Assembly: GCF_005144585.1 (NCBI RefSeq)
Contig: NZ_SSMQ01000001.1
Span: 372,001 to 436,000, forward strand
Source of the DNA: Polyangium fumosum
GTDB lineage: Bacteria; Myxococcota_A; Polyangia; Polyangiales; Polyangiaceae
Direction of reading: 5' to 3'
DNA length: 64,000 bases
Shown piece after piece: positions 16,356 to 26,583 of this stretch (its first letter is position 1; the number at the start of each line of letters is the position of its first letter). Both the position numbers and the translations under genes were made by a program. The notes beneath the pieces are model-generated. The model worked only from the letters and a program-made list of their open reading frames with translations, was not told the origin of the DNA and did no database searches.

Positions 16356-19300
16356 GCCGCTTGGGGAAAGGAGACGAGCGTGGACAATCGACCCTCGCCG
16401 CCCTCCTCGCGTCTGGAATGCAAACCCCCGAGGTGGCCGCGCGCGTCACCCTCGCGCTCGCCCTCGTGCTCGACGAGCTTCATCGCGCAGGCCGCGCGCA
16501 CGGTGATCTCTCGCCCGCGACCATCCTCGTCGAGCCCGCGTCGGACGACGCATTCCTCGCCGACGCCGGCCCTCGCAGCGGCGCCGATGGGCGTGGCCCG
16601 GTCCGCGAGTCCTCGCTCGCGTATGCAGCCCCGGAGCGCACGCGGCGCACGAGCCGTGGCTTCGATGGGCGCGCCGATCTCTATTCCCTCGGCGCCATTC
16701 TTTATGAAATGCTCACGGGCGCGCCGCCGTTCGTCTCCGCCGATCCCTTGGCGCTCGCCCACGCGCACCTCGCGCGCGTCCCCGTGCCCGCACACGAGCG
16801 GGATGCGGCTGTCCCGCGCGTGCTCTCCGACATCACGCAGAAGCTCCTCGCGAAGGCGCCCGCGGCGCGATACCAGACGGGCCGCGCGCTCGCGCTCGAC
16901 CTCGAACGATTCTTGCGCGAAGGCCCCGTCGCCGCGCCGTTTCCCCTCGGTACCCGCGACGGCCCCGACGATCGGCGTATCTGGGACAAAACCTTCGGCC
17001 GCGAGGCCGAGGCCCGCGCGATTGCTGCATGCGCGCGGCGGGCCATGGCGGGCGCGCCCGAGCTCGTGCTCGTCGTGGGCCCGGCCGGCTCTGGCAAATC
17101 CACGCTCGTCGCCGAGGCGCGTGAGCAAATCATCCACCAGGGCGGCCTGTTTGTCGCGACGAAGCCCAAGGAAGGAGCCGCGCCCCGCGCGCCCCTCGCC
17201 GAGGTCGTCACGGCCCTCGCGCGCCGCGCCCTCGCCGAGCCGGAAGCACGCCTCGATGCGATCCGCGCGCGCCTCCTCGAGGCCCTCGACGGTCAGGGCG
17301 CGCTGCTCGAAGACCTCGCGTCCGTCGTGGCCCTCGTCCTCGGGCCATCTCCATCGCTGCCGGATCTCGGGGCCGCCGAGGCGCGCCGCCGCGTGGGGCG
17401 TGCGGTTTGCCTTTTCCTTCGGGTCTTCTGCGAGCACTGGCCCCTCGTCGCCGTCTTTTTCGACGACCTCGATCACGCCGACGCCGACACGCTCGCCATT
17501 CTCGCCGATGTCCTCGCCGACGAGGGCCTCTCGCGCCTGCTCGTCCTCGGCGCAGCGCACGAGGAGGACACGGCACCCGCGCGGCCGCTCGGCGCCTTCC
17601 TCGAATCCATCACCTCGCGTGGCGTCTCCCTTCAAAAAATCGTCCTCGGCCCGCTCGAACCCGAGGACGTCGGGCGTATCATTGCGGACGTCCTCTCCGT
17701 GGCCGAGCACGAGGTCGCGGCGCTCGCGCGCCTCTTGCACCGCAAAGCACGCGGCAATCCATTTCTCGTCCTGCATGTGCTCGACGCCCTCTTCTCCGAA
17801 GGCCTCGTCGATCGGGATCCCACGACGAACGCCGTTTGCTGGGACGAACGGCGTATCCTCGATGTGCCCATTCCCGACGACGCCGCCCGTTTCGTGGCCG
17901 ACCGGCTGAGCAAGCTCTCGCCCAGGGCGCGCCGCGTCCTCGCCGCCGCGGCCGTGCTGGGACAGGGATTCGAGCAGGACAAACTCCTGCCGATCCTCGG
18001 CGCACCCGAGGCCGACCTCTCCGAGCCGCTCGCCGAGGCGATCGATCTGGGGATGATCGTCCCGGGGACCGGCACGTACCATTTTGTGCATGAAAAGGTG
18101 CGTGAGGCGGCCCGAGCGCTGCTCGAAGAGGACGCGCGTGCGCGCGTGCACCTCGCCATCGGCCGCGGGATGCGCGCCGAGACGGGCGCCGAAGGCGATC
18201 GTCTCTTCGAGATCGCCCACCATTTTCGTGAAGGCGCCTCCCTGCTCGACGACGGGGACGAACGCCTCTCCGTCGCGCACCTGCTCTTCGATGCGGGCCG
18301 CAAGGCGCAATCGCAGGCTGCGTTCCGCGTCGCCGTCGATTTCTACGACGCCTCGGCCGCGCTCCTCTCGGCGTCCGCGCTCGCCACCGATCCCGCGTTT
18401 GCCCTCGTGCTTTTTTCCTCGTGGGCCGAATGCGTGTACATCGAGGGACACGCCGAGCGCGCCGAGGCGCTTTTTTCCGAGGCGCTCTCGCACGCTCGAA
18501 CGCCGCTCGAACGCGCACGCGTGCACGGGCAGCGCCTCGCCCTCCAGGTCTCGCGCGGCCGGTACATGGATGCCATTGCCGCCGGGCGAGAAGGTTTGTC
18601 CGAGCTCGGCGTCCTTTTGCCTGAGCGAGGGGCCGAGGCTGCTTCGCTCCCTGCGGCGCTCGCCGATATCGCGCGCCTCGTCGGCGGGCGCACGCCGGTA
18701 GACCTCGCCCGCGCCCCGCGCATCGCGGATCCGCGTGTCGTCACGCAGCTCGATCTGCTCACGGCGCTCGTCCCGCCCACGTACATCGCGGATCAGGCGC
18801 TTTACCTCGTCGTCATCGTGCGGCTCGTCGCCGCTTGTGTCGAGCACGGCCATGCCGACGTCGCGTCGTATGCGTATGCCAGTTACGCGCTCATGCTGGC
18901 GATGATCCTCGGCGACGGGCCAGCCTCGCGGGCGTTTTTCGACCTCGCGGTGCTGCTCGAAGATCGCATCGAAAACCCGGCGCTCCGCGGCAGGACATCC
19001 TGGACCCTCGGCGCGTGCTCCACGCCTTTCTTGCCCGTCCGGCGCGCGCTCCCGTTCGTCGAGCGCGCGCTCGTCCATAGCCTCAGAATGGGCGACGTCC
19101 CGTACGTCTCGTATTCGCTCTACCTCGGCGTCGCCCTGCGGTACTGGGCGGGCGAGCCCATCGCCTCGGTGCGCGAGGCCTGGGCCAAGGCCACGGTGAT
19201 CCTGCCGGACGTGCGGGATCCGCTCGCCACATACACGCTCGCCGCGTTCGGTCGGATGCTCGCCGCCCTCGAAGGGCGCACCCGGGCGCCGGCCTCGTTC

Positions 19301-20995
19301 GACGGCGAGACGTTCGATGATACGTCGTTCGTCGCGACAATCGAACGCAACTTCGGATTTGCGGCGTGTATGCACCACGCCCTGCGGACGCAGCTCTGCC
19401 TGTTCCACGGCGATCTCGACGGCGCGCTCGTATGGGCCGAGCGCACCGAGGGGCAGATGGCCGCGGGCATGTGGCTTTATCTGGAGACCTTCGCCACCTT
19501 CCTCGTCGCCCTCACATTCGCGGTGCGCCTCGCCGGCGCGGACGAGGCCGAGCGCGCGCGCTTGAAAGAACGCCTCGCGCCGTACCACGCGAAGCTCGGC
19601 GCCTGGCTCGGGCTTTTTCCGGACAACTGTCTCCCGTTGCATCGCCTCATCTCCGCGGAGATTCACGCGGCAGATGGGCATCATGGCGAGGCCCGCGAGC
19701 TTTACGACGAGGCGATCGAATCATCCCGGACAAGCGGCTTCGTTCACCATGAGGCGCTCGCCTCCGAGCGTGCGGCGCATTATTACGCCAGCCGCGGGCG
19801 GCACGAGCTCTCGCGCCCCTACCTCGAAGCTGCGATGCGCGCGTATGCGCGCTGGGGCGCGACTGCGAAGGTGCGTGACCTCGAAGCGCGGCACCCCGAC
19901 GTCTTCGGAGGAACATCGTCCGGACAGGGAGGGAGCGGTCGCGCGGACAAACCGGCGCGCGTCACCGATCGCCCCTCGCGCGGCGGCAGGTCGCTCGACG
20001 CGATGGCCATCGTGCGGGCGGCGCAGGCCATTGCCGGCGAAATGGACCTCGATCGCCTGCTCGAGCGCCTCCTCCGCACGGTGCTCGAGGTCGCGGGCGC
20101 CGACCGCGCCGTGCTTGTCCTCGCGCGTGAAGGAGAGCTTTTCATCGGCGCCAGCTTGACCGTCGACGGCGCGGAGGTCGGCGCGATGCGTCCGCTCGCC
20201 GGAGCCTCCGGCGTCGCGCCGAGCGTCGTGCAATACGTCGCGCGCACGCGCTCGCCGGTCGTCATGGGTCGCGGCGCGGCCGGCACGCCGTTCGAGGCCG
20301 ATCCGCACCTCGGCCTCGCCGCGCCCCGCTCCTTCCTCGGATTGCCGCTCGTCCACCGCGACGCCCTCTCGGGCGTCCTCTATCTCGAAAATCGCCTCGT
20401 CGAGGACGCATTCTCGGAGGACCGCGTCGAGCTGCTCTCGCTCCTCGCGTCGCAGGCGGCGATCGCCCTCGAGAATGCGCTCCTCCTCGCAGACGTGCGG
20501 CGCCGGACGGACGACCTCGCGCGGGCGAACGACGGGCTTCAGGCCGAGCTTCTGCGCCGCGCCAAGGCCGAGGCGGAGCGCGCCTCGTTCGAGCAGGCGA
20601 TGATCGAAATGCAGCGCGCGCGCCTCGCCGAGCTTTCTGCGCCGCTCGTTCCGATCACCGACAAGGTCATGGTGATCCCGCTCATCGGCGCGATGGACGC
20701 CGGGCGCGCCGAGGATCTCCTGCGCGTCGCGCTCGAAGGCGCGAGCAAGCGGCCCTTGCGCGCGCTCATCATCGACATCACGGGCGTCCGTGTGGTCGAC
20801 ACCCACGTCGCGAGCCGCCTGCTCGACACGGTCCGCGCGGTCGAATTGCTCGGCGCCGAGGTCGTGATCACCGGTATCCGGGGCGACGTCGCGCAGGCGC
20901 TCGTGAAGCTCGACATCGACTTCGGCGCGAAGGTCCCCACGCGGAGCACGCTCCAGGCGGGGATTGCGTATGCTCTTTCCCGCTGTCGGCGCTAA
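16352..20995 (+). CDS. Giant regulator: pseudokinase lobe, AAA ATPase, helical repeats, GAF, STAS
   Basis: The 1547-residue protein begins inside a Ser/Thr kinase fold. It has the catalytic loop as HGDLSPATI (HRD changed to HGD, metal-binding Asn lost), ADAG instead of DFG and YAAPERT, but no N-lobe, glycine loop or ATP lysine, so it is almost certainly a pseudokinase. An AAA/STAND-like ATPase follows with Walker A VGPAGSGKST near residue 243. Then come several hundred residues of helical TPR-like repeats, a GAF domain (about 1215-1390), a coiled coil, and a C-terminal STAS domain of RsbR type (about 1430-1547). Such proteins sense ligands and control partner-switching modules. Its ATG overlaps the glucosidase stop, so the two are cotranslated. 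Two amylase lipoproteins follow, which suggests carbohydrate-linked signalling. Confidence 0.88.
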   Translation: MSRLGKGDERGQSTLAALLASGMQTPEVAARVTLALALVLDELHRAGRAHGDLSPATILVEPASDDAFLADAGPRSGADGRGPVRESSLAYAAPERTRRTSRGFDGRADLYSLGAILYEMLTGAPPFVSADPLALAHAHLARVPVPAHERDAAVPRVLSDITQKLLAKAPAARYQTGRALALDLERFLREGPVAAPFPLGTRDGPDDRRIWDKTFGREAEARAIAACARRAMAGAPELVLVVGPAGSGKSTLVAEAREQIIHQGGLFVATKPKEGAAPRAPLAEVVTALARRALAEPEARLDAIRARLLEALDGQGALLEDLASVVALVLGPSPSLPDLGAAEARRRVGRAVCLFLRVFCEHWPLVAVFFDDLDHADADTLAILADVLADEGLSRLLVLGAAHEEDTAPARPLGAFLESITSRGVSLQKIVLGPLEPEDVGRIIADVLSVAEHEVAALARLLHRKARGNPFLVLHVLDALFSEGLVDRDPTTNAVCWDERRILDVPIPDDAARFVADRLSKLSPRARRVLAAAAVLGQGFEQDKLLPILGAPEADLSEPLAEAIDLGMIVPGTGTYHFVHEKVREAARALLEEDARARVHLAIGRGMRAETGAEGDRLFEIAHHFREGASLLDDGDERLSVAHLLFDAGRKAQSQAAFRVAVDFYDASAALLSASALATDPAFALVLFSSWAECVYIEGHAERAEALFSEALSHARTPLERARVHGQRLALQVSRGRYMDAIAAGREGLSELGVLLPERGAEAASLPAALADIARLVGGRTPVDLARAPRIADPRVVTQLDLLTALVPPTYIADQALYLVVIVRLVAACVEHGHADVASYAYASYALMLAMILGDGPASRAFFDLAVLLEDRIENPALRGRTSWTLGACSTPFLPVRRALPFVERALVHSLRMGDVPYVSYSLYLGVALRYWAGEPIASVREAWAKATVILPDVRDPLATYTLAAFGRMLAALEGRTRAPASFDGETFDDTSFVATIERNFGFAACMHHALRTQLCLFHGDLDGALVWAERTEGQMAAGMWLYLETFATFLVALTFAVRLAGADEAERARLKERLAPYHAKLGAWLGLFPDNCLPLHRLISAEIHAADGHHGEARELYDEAIESSRTSGFVHHEALASERAAHYYASRGRHELSRPYLEAAMRAYARWGATAKVRDLEARHPDVFGGTSSGQGGSGRADKPARVTDRPSRGGRSLDAMAIVRAAQAIAGEMDLDRLLERLLRTVLEVAGADRAVLVLAREGELFIGASLTVDGAEVGAMRPLAGASGVAPSVVQYVARTRSPVVMGRGAAGTPFEADPHLGLAAPRSFLGLPLVHRDALSGVLYLENRLVEDAFSEDRVELLSLLASQAAIALENALLLADVRRRTDDLARANDGLQAELLRRAKAEAERASFEQAMIEMQRARLAELSAPLVPITDKVMVIPLIGAMDAGRAEDLLRVALEGASKRPLRALIIDITGVRVVDTHVASRLLDTVRAVELLGAEVVITGIRGDVAQALVKLDIDFGAKVPTRSTLQAGIAYALSRCRR

Positions 20996-21104
20996 AATCG
21001 ATTCGAACCAGGAACCCCGCCGATCCGTCCCCGCGCTCGGGCGTCGCTTCGTGCTCCATGCATGACGAACGGCCGTCCGGTGTGGTAATGCATAACGAGG
21101 AGCC

Positions 21105-23246
21105 ATGCGAACGACGTCCTTCCTTCACGCATGGGGTTTGGTGCTCGGGCTTGCCTCCGCGGGCTGCGGCGGACCCGAATTCCCGCGGCGTGATTGCGCG
21201 ACCGTGATCTGGGCCGAACCCGGCTCGGGAGACGACATCCGCGTCGAGGGGAGCTGGGACGGCTGGGCCGAGGCGAAGCCCCTGGAGCAACGCGACGACG
21301 GATGGTTTCTGCTCCCATTGAATCTTTCCCCCGGGGAGTACGGATACCGCATGGTCCAGGGGGGCAAGCGCTCGATCGACAGGCTCAATCCGCTGACCAC
21401 GTGGAAGGGCGAGGAGGAGGTCTCGCTCGCGATCGCCGAGAGCTGCGGCGCGCCGGAGATTCGTGTCGACGCCGTGGATGTCTCCGGCGACGAGGTCACC
21501 GTGAGCGGCGTCTTTCTGGCGTCGCCCGAGGGATCTGCGCTCGACCCTGCGTCGCTGCGGGCCGAGCATCGGGGCGGCGGCGAGATATTGCCCTGGAATG
21601 CCCAGGCGGCAGACGGGCGATTCACGTTCGTCGCGCGCGGGCTCGGCCGTGGCAAGCATACGTTCACCCTTCGCGGCGCCGACGAATCCGGGGCCGAGGC
21701 GAGCCCGAAGATCGCCGTCGCGTGGGTCGATCCAGCGCAGAACGCCTGGCACGAGGGGCTCCTGTATCACCTCATGATCGACCGTTTCCGCGGGGACGGG
21801 GGCGCGCCGCTCGCGCCGTTGCCTCCGGACAAATCCGGCTCGCGCGCGGGCGGGACGCTCGACGGCGTGCGTACGGAAATCGAGCGCGGCACCTTCGACG
21901 AGCTCGGCGTCACGGCGCTGTGGATCTCGCCGGTCTACACGAATCCCATCGAGATCCGCGAGGGGCGCGGCGACGGCCGGCCTTATGAGGGATATCACGG
22001 CTACTGGCCGCTCGAATCACGCGGGGTCGAGCCGCGCATCGGCGGCGAGGACGCCCTGCACGCCATGGTCGACGAAGCGCATCGGCATGGGATCCGCGTG
22101 ATCTTCGACCTCGTGCCGAACCACGTCTACGAGCACAACGAGCGATATCTCGCGAACCGGAACAAGGGCTGGTTCAACGACGGCCTCGACAAATGCGTGT
22201 GTGGCTCGCCCGGCTGCGGCTGGGGCGAGAAGCTCTCCACGTGCTGGTTCACCTCGTACATGCCCGACGTGCGATTCGAGCACCCCGATTCGATGCGGGC
22301 CCAGGTCGACGACGCCGTCTTCTGGATGAAGGAGTTCGACGCGGACGGCGTGCGTATCGACGCGGTCCCCATGATGCCGCGCGCGGCCACGCGCCGGATC
22401 ACGCACGCCTTCGGCCGCCTTGCGGCCGGCAAGGACGCTCTCTTTTCGATCGGCGAGGTCTTCACCGGCCCCGGCGCGGTCGGCATCGAGAGCATTCGGT
22501 ATTTCCTGGGCCCGCATAGCCTCTCCGGTGCCTTCGATTTCCCGCTCATGTGGAAGCTCCGTGAGGTCTTTGGCCTCGACCGCGGAAGCCTCTCCGAGCT
22601 CGAAGACATCCTCGTCTCGACCGACGCCGCTATTGTTGGCTCGGGCGCGGTGCTCGGCCGCATGATCGACAACCACGACACGTCGCGGTTCGTCTCCGAG
22701 GTGACGGGCGACGGCGCGAACGACCCCTGGTACGACAAACCCGCGCAGCCGACGGATCCCATCGTGTATGCGCGGGCGAAGATGGCGCTCGCGTTCATCC
22801 TGACGCTCCACGGCCTGCCCGTCCTCTATTATGGCGACGAGCTCGCGCTCGCGGGCGCGGGGGATCCGGACGCGCGCCGGGTGATGCCGGATCTCGCGGC
22901 GATCGGGTCTTTGCAATCGGAGGTGCGGGATCTCGTCCGAAGGCTCGGCCATTTGCGCCGCTGCTCGCCTGCGCTCCGTACGGGCACGCGCAGGCCCATC
23001 GTGGCGACCAAGGACGAATATGCTTATTTGCGGGACACGGGGGATGGGGATCCCGTGCTCGTGTTTTTCGCGCGCAAGACGGCGCTCGTCTCCGTGCCGA
23101 CCGGCGCCGTGCCGCTCGGCAGCTACATCGACGTCCTCTCCGGCGAGACGATCGAGATCACCGCCGGCGGCGCCGTTCCGCTCGAAGCCCACTCCTTCCG
23201 CGTGCTCGTGCGCGCGGGGAGCCCTTGCCGCAACCCCTCACCTTGA
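21105..23246 (+). CDS. GH13 alpha-amylase family lipoprotein (first of two)
   Basis: A signal with lipobox LASAGC marks a lipoprotein of 713 residues. Residues about 30-90 (IRVEGSWDGWAEAKPL, GEYGYRMV) look like a starch-binding CBM48/E-set module, followed by a second beta domain. The GH13 barrel has all three catalytic acids: nucleophile D419 in DGVRIDAV, acid/base E451 in SIGEVF and D525 in MIDNHDTSRF; VIFDLVPNH is region I. Activity on alpha-1,4-glucans outside the cytoplasm is expected; exact specificity is not readable. A GAGGAG site precedes the ATG. The next gene encodes a second enzyme of the same layout only 11 bases downstream, and both probably form one operon. Confidence 0.93.
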   Translation: MRTTSFLHAWGLVLGLASAGCGGPEFPRRDCATVIWAEPGSGDDIRVEGSWDGWAEAKPLEQRDDGWFLLPLNLSPGEYGYRMVQGGKRSIDRLNPLTTWKGEEEVSLAIAESCGAPEIRVDAVDVSGDEVTVSGVFLASPEGSALDPASLRAEHRGGGEILPWNAQAADGRFTFVARGLGRGKHTFTLRGADESGAEASPKIAVAWVDPAQNAWHEGLLYHLMIDRFRGDGGAPLAPLPPDKSGSRAGGTLDGVRTEIERGTFDELGVTALWISPVYTNPIEIREGRGDGRPYEGYHGYWPLESRGVEPRIGGEDALHAMVDEAHRHGIRVIFDLVPNHVYEHNERYLANRNKGWFNDGLDKCVCGSPGCGWGEKLSTCWFTSYMPDVRFEHPDSMRAQVDDAVFWMKEFDADGVRIDAVPMMPRAATRRITHAFGRLAAGKDALFSIGEVFTGPGAVGIESIRYFLGPHSLSGAFDFPLMWKLREVFGLDRGSLSELEDILVSTDAAIVGSGAVLGRMIDNHDTSRFVSEVTGDGANDPWYDKPAQPTDPIVYARAKMALAFILTLHGLPVLYYGDELALAGAGDPDARRVMPDLAAIGSLQSEVRDLVRRLGHLRRCSPALRTGTRRPIVATKDEYAYLRDTGDGDPVLVFFARKTALVSVPTGAVPLGSYIDVLSGETIEITAGGAVPLEAHSFRVLVRAGSPCRNPSP

Positions 23247-23257
23247 CGGGCCTCCGA

Positions 23258-25309
23258 ATGAAAATTTCGATGAATACGTTCACAGCGCTCGCCCTCTCGG
23301 GCCTCCTCGTCGCGCCACTGCTCGGCGCGGCGTCCTGTTCGAGCGACGACCTCAATGGGTATCAGCCGCCCGATGGATTGGGCGGCTACGATCCCGGGGA
23401 AAAACCCCCGGTGCTCAGCGGCTCCGGCTCCGGCGTCGGCGCGGGCGGCCCCACGGGCCAGGGCGGCGCGGGCGGCGGCGAGCCTCCGGGCCCGCCCATG
23501 TGTGACGATAGCTTGAAGCGCTGCGATTACATCTTCACGCTCGCCGACATGGGCCAGACCAGCGTGGTCGTGCGCGGCAATTTCGCCGCTGACGGTTGGG
23601 ACGTGGGCGTCCCCATGACGAAGGCGAACGGGCAATGGGAAGCCACCGTCCCGATTCCCTACAACCAGCCCGTCCAGTACAAGTTCGTCATCGACGGGAA
23701 CAACTGGATCAATGACCCGGGCAACCCGAACACGATCGACGACGGGTTTGGTGGGAAAAACAGCCTCGTCTCGCCGACGACCTGTGACCCCTGGACGTGC
23801 GACGATCCGCCGGAGGACAGCCCCGTCGAAGCCTGGCGCGACGCGGTCCTTTATTTCGTCTTCGTGGACCGCTTCCTCGACGGCGACCCCTCGAACAACG
23901 GCGCGGCCGTGCCGAACGTCCCGACGGCGTCCAATTACCAGGGCGGCGACTGGCAGGGCGTCATCAACAAGATCAAGGACGGGTATTTCACGAAGCTCGG
24001 CGTGAACTCCCTCTGGCTCACGGTCCCGATCGACAACACCGAGCTCGCCGGCTTCGGCAACGACGGCAAGAACTACAGCGCTTACCACGGCTACTGGCCG
24101 AAGGATTTTTACAAGGCCGAGGAGCGCTTCGGCACGATGGCGAAGTTGAAGGAGCTCGTCGACGAGGCGCACAAGGTGAACATCACCGTCCTCATCGATT
24201 ATGCGGCGAACCACGCGCACGACTCGGCGCAGGTCTACAAGGACAACACGAGCTGGTTCTGGCCGAACACGAACGGCAGCGGCGGCAACTGCGTTTGCGG
24301 CGAGGGCTGCTCCTGGGACGGCGCAACCACCGAAAAATGCTGGTTCACGCCCTACCTGCCTGATTTCAATTACGAGAACGCGGCGGCGCGCAAGTACAGC
24401 ATCGACAACATGGTCTGGTGGTGGCAGCAGACAGGCATCGACGGCTTCCGCCTCGATGCGCTGAAACACATGCACATGTCGTGGCTCACCGATCTCCGCT
24501 CGCGCGTCACGGCCGAGATCGACTCCGTCACGGGCAAGCATTTCTACATGGTCGGCGAGACGTATACGGGCGACAAAGCGCTCATCAAGAAGTACGTCAA
24601 TCCGTCGACCATGCTCGACGGCCAGTTCGATTTCCCGCTCCGCGCCGAGATCTGCTCGAAGGTCCTCATGCGCCAGGGCACGATGCAGCAGCTCGAAGGC
24701 TTCTTGAATGGCAATGACGACGCCTACGGGAACGGCGTCATGAGCACGTTCATCGGCAACCACGACCTGCCCCGTGTCATTCACCTGGCCCAGCAAAACC
24801 CGCTCTGGAGCGATTCCTGGGACGGCGGCAAGAACATGAACTGGCAAAACCAGCCGGGTCTGCCCGCCGGGCAGGACGCATTCGAGCGCATGGCGAACGG
24901 GTTCACACTCATCATGACCACGCGCGGCGTCCCGCTCATCTATTACGGCGACGAGATCGGCCTGCCCGGCGCGGGTGACCCGGACAACCGGCGGTTCATG
25001 CAATGGAGCGGGTACTCCGCCGGCCAGACCCTGCTTCGCACGCACCTCGAAAAGCTCGGGCAGATCCGCAAGGATCACGTCGCGCTCCGGCGGGGCAAGC
25101 GCTCGTCGTTATGGGCCTCGAACGACACGATGGCCTACAAGATGGTGCACTCGACCGAGACGGTTTACGTTGCCATCAACCGCGGCGACACGCAGGGTTC
25201 CGTCGGAAACCTGCCGAGCGGCAACCTCACGAACTTGCTCACGGGTCAGGCCGTGAGTGGACCCACCGTAAACTTGCCGCCGCGCAGCTCGATGATTCTC
25301 GTGCAGTAA
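23258..25309 (+). CDS. GH13 alpha-amylase family lipoprotein (second of two)
   Basis: The 683-residue product has a lipobox LLGAASC, a Gly/Ser/Pro-rich linker (about 40-80), then a CBM48-like module (TSVVVRGNFAADGWDVGVP, YKFVIDGNNW). The GH13 barrel follows with D400 in GFRLDAL, E434 in VGETY and D503 in FIGNHDLPR as the catalytic acids. A Cys-rich insertion (CVCGEGC...EKCWF) also occurs in the preceding amylase (CVCGSPGC...STCWF), showing close paralogy of the pair. I start at the ATG just before the signal; an in-frame ATG 33 bases earlier lies inside the neighbouring gene. It likely digests alpha-glucan at the cell surface, feeding sugars to intracellular enzymes such as the GH63-like glucosidase upstream. 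Confidence 0.93.
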   Translation: MKISMNTFTALALSGLLVAPLLGAASCSSDDLNGYQPPDGLGGYDPGEKPPVLSGSGSGVGAGGPTGQGGAGGGEPPGPPMCDDSLKRCDYIFTLADMGQTSVVVRGNFAADGWDVGVPMTKANGQWEATVPIPYNQPVQYKFVIDGNNWINDPGNPNTIDDGFGGKNSLVSPTTCDPWTCDDPPEDSPVEAWRDAVLYFVFVDRFLDGDPSNNGAAVPNVPTASNYQGGDWQGVINKIKDGYFTKLGVNSLWLTVPIDNTELAGFGNDGKNYSAYHGYWPKDFYKAEERFGTMAKLKELVDEAHKVNITVLIDYAANHAHDSAQVYKDNTSWFWPNTNGSGGNCVCGEGCSWDGATTEKCWFTPYLPDFNYENAAARKYSIDNMVWWWQQTGIDGFRLDALKHMHMSWLTDLRSRVTAEIDSVTGKHFYMVGETYTGDKALIKKYVNPSTMLDGQFDFPLRAEICSKVLMRQGTMQQLEGFLNGNDDAYGNGVMSTFIGNHDLPRVIHLAQQNPLWSDSWDGGKNMNWQNQPGLPAGQDAFERMANGFTLIMTTRGVPLIYYGDEIGLPGAGDPDNRRFMQWSGYSAGQTLLRTHLEKLGQIRKDHVALRRGKRSSLWASNDTMAYKMVHSTETVYVAINRGDTQGSVGNLPSGNLTNLLTGQAVSGPTVNLPPRSSMILVQ

Positions 25310-25344
25310 TTTTCCACGTCCGGCGGGCGTCGTCATGGCGTGCT

Positions 25345-26580
25345 ATGCATACGCTCATGACGACGCCCGCACCTCTGCGTTACGATCCGATGGATCCTTC
25401 GTTCACCAAGGATCCGCACCCCTTGCTCGCTCGCTTTCGTGAAGAGTCGCCTGTCTACCACTGGGAACAGGGAGGCGGGTACATCTTCTTCCGCTACCGG
25501 GATTGCATGGCGCTCCTGCGAGAGTCGAGGCTCGGAGTCGATCCCACCCTCGGTGCCGGCTTTCCTCCCGAATTGAAGGCCGCCTTCCCCGAATTCGCAG
25601 CGCTGCGCGAAAATGACCTCTTCATGGTCCCCCCGGCGGCGCACGCGCGGCTGCGCAAGCTCCTGAACCCAACGTTCGGCCCCCGCGCGGTCGAGGCGCA
25701 TCGCCCGAAGGTGAAGGCGATCATCGCCGCGCTGCTCGACAAGCTTCCGAAGGAGGGCGAGGTCGACATCTCCACCGAATTCACCCGGCAATATCCCGTG
25801 CGGGTGATCGCCAGCATCCTGAACATCCCCTCGGACCACGTGCCGGAGTTCGTGGCTTTCGCCGAGGCCCTTATCTCCACGATCATGCCGGGGCTCTCGC
25901 CCGAGCAATTCGCGGCGTGCATGCCGATCATCTCGCGCGGCATGGGGATCGTGCGCGCCGTCATCGCCGATCGCCGGGCAAACCCGATGCCAAACGACCT
26001 GACGACCGAGCTCATCAACGCGTGTGATGAGCAGGATCGGCTCTCCGACGCCGAGCTCGTCTCGCTCGTCGCGGGTCTGCTCGTCGGCGGCACCGACACC
26101 ACGTACCACGGGACGAATCAGGCGATCCTGACGTTGCTCCAGCACCCCGAGCAGCTCGCGATCTTGCGAGATGACCCGAGCCTCGCGCGGAATGCCTTCG
26201 ACGAGACCCTCCGGTTCAACATTTTCGGCCGGGTGCCGATGGTTCGGTATGCAACGGAGTCGTTCGCATACGGGGACATCCACCTGGAGCGGGGCCGGCC
26301 CGTCTTCCTGTTCCTGATGTCGGCGTTCCGGGATCCGGAGTATCTGGCCGATGCGAACACGTACGACATTCGCCGCCAGCACACGGGGACCCACTGGTTC
26401 GGCCTGGGTCCCCATTTCTGCCTCGGCGCCTCGCTCGCCCGCATGGAGGCCGAGATCGCGCTCCAGAGCCTGTTCGCGCGGTATCCGAAGATCGAGATCG
26501 CGGGCGAGCCGGTCTATGGGATGCACCCGATCATGCGCACCATGGACCAGTTCCCCCTCCGCGTCAGCGCTTCGGCCTGA
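25345..26580 (+). CDS. Cytochrome P450
   Basis: This is a soluble bacterial P450 of about 411 residues. The I-helix oxygen-binding motif is GLLVGGTDTT, the K-helix ExxR is ETLRF, and the haem loop FGLGPHFCLG carries the thiolate Cys at residue 359. FMVPPAAHARLRKLLNPTF corresponds to the C-helix haem-contact region. It needs an external ferredoxin and reductase, none of which is adjacent. The substrate is unknown; myxobacteria use such enzymes on lipids, terpenes and natural products, but no biosynthetic cluster is present here. A second ATG 12 bases downstream is an equally good start. Its stop lies only 3 bases from the convergent lipoprotein gene. Confidence 0.95.
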   Translation: MHTLMTTPAPLRYDPMDPSFTKDPHPLLARFREESPVYHWEQGGGYIFFRYRDCMALLRESRLGVDPTLGAGFPPELKAAFPEFAALRENDLFMVPPAAHARLRKLLNPTFGPRAVEAHRPKVKAIIAALLDKLPKEGEVDISTEFTRQYPVRVIASILNIPSDHVPEFVAFAEALISTIMPGLSPEQFAACMPIISRGMGIVRAVIADRRANPMPNDLTTELINACDEQDRLSDAELVSLVAGLLVGGTDTTYHGTNQAILTLLQHPEQLAILRDDPSLARNAFDETLRFNIFGRVPMVRYATESFAYGDIHLERGRPVFLFLMSAFRDPEYLADANTYDIRRQHTGTHWFGLGPHFCLGASLARMEAEIALQSLFARYPKIEIAGEPVYGMHPIMRTMDQFPLRVSASA

Positions 26581-26583
26581 CGT

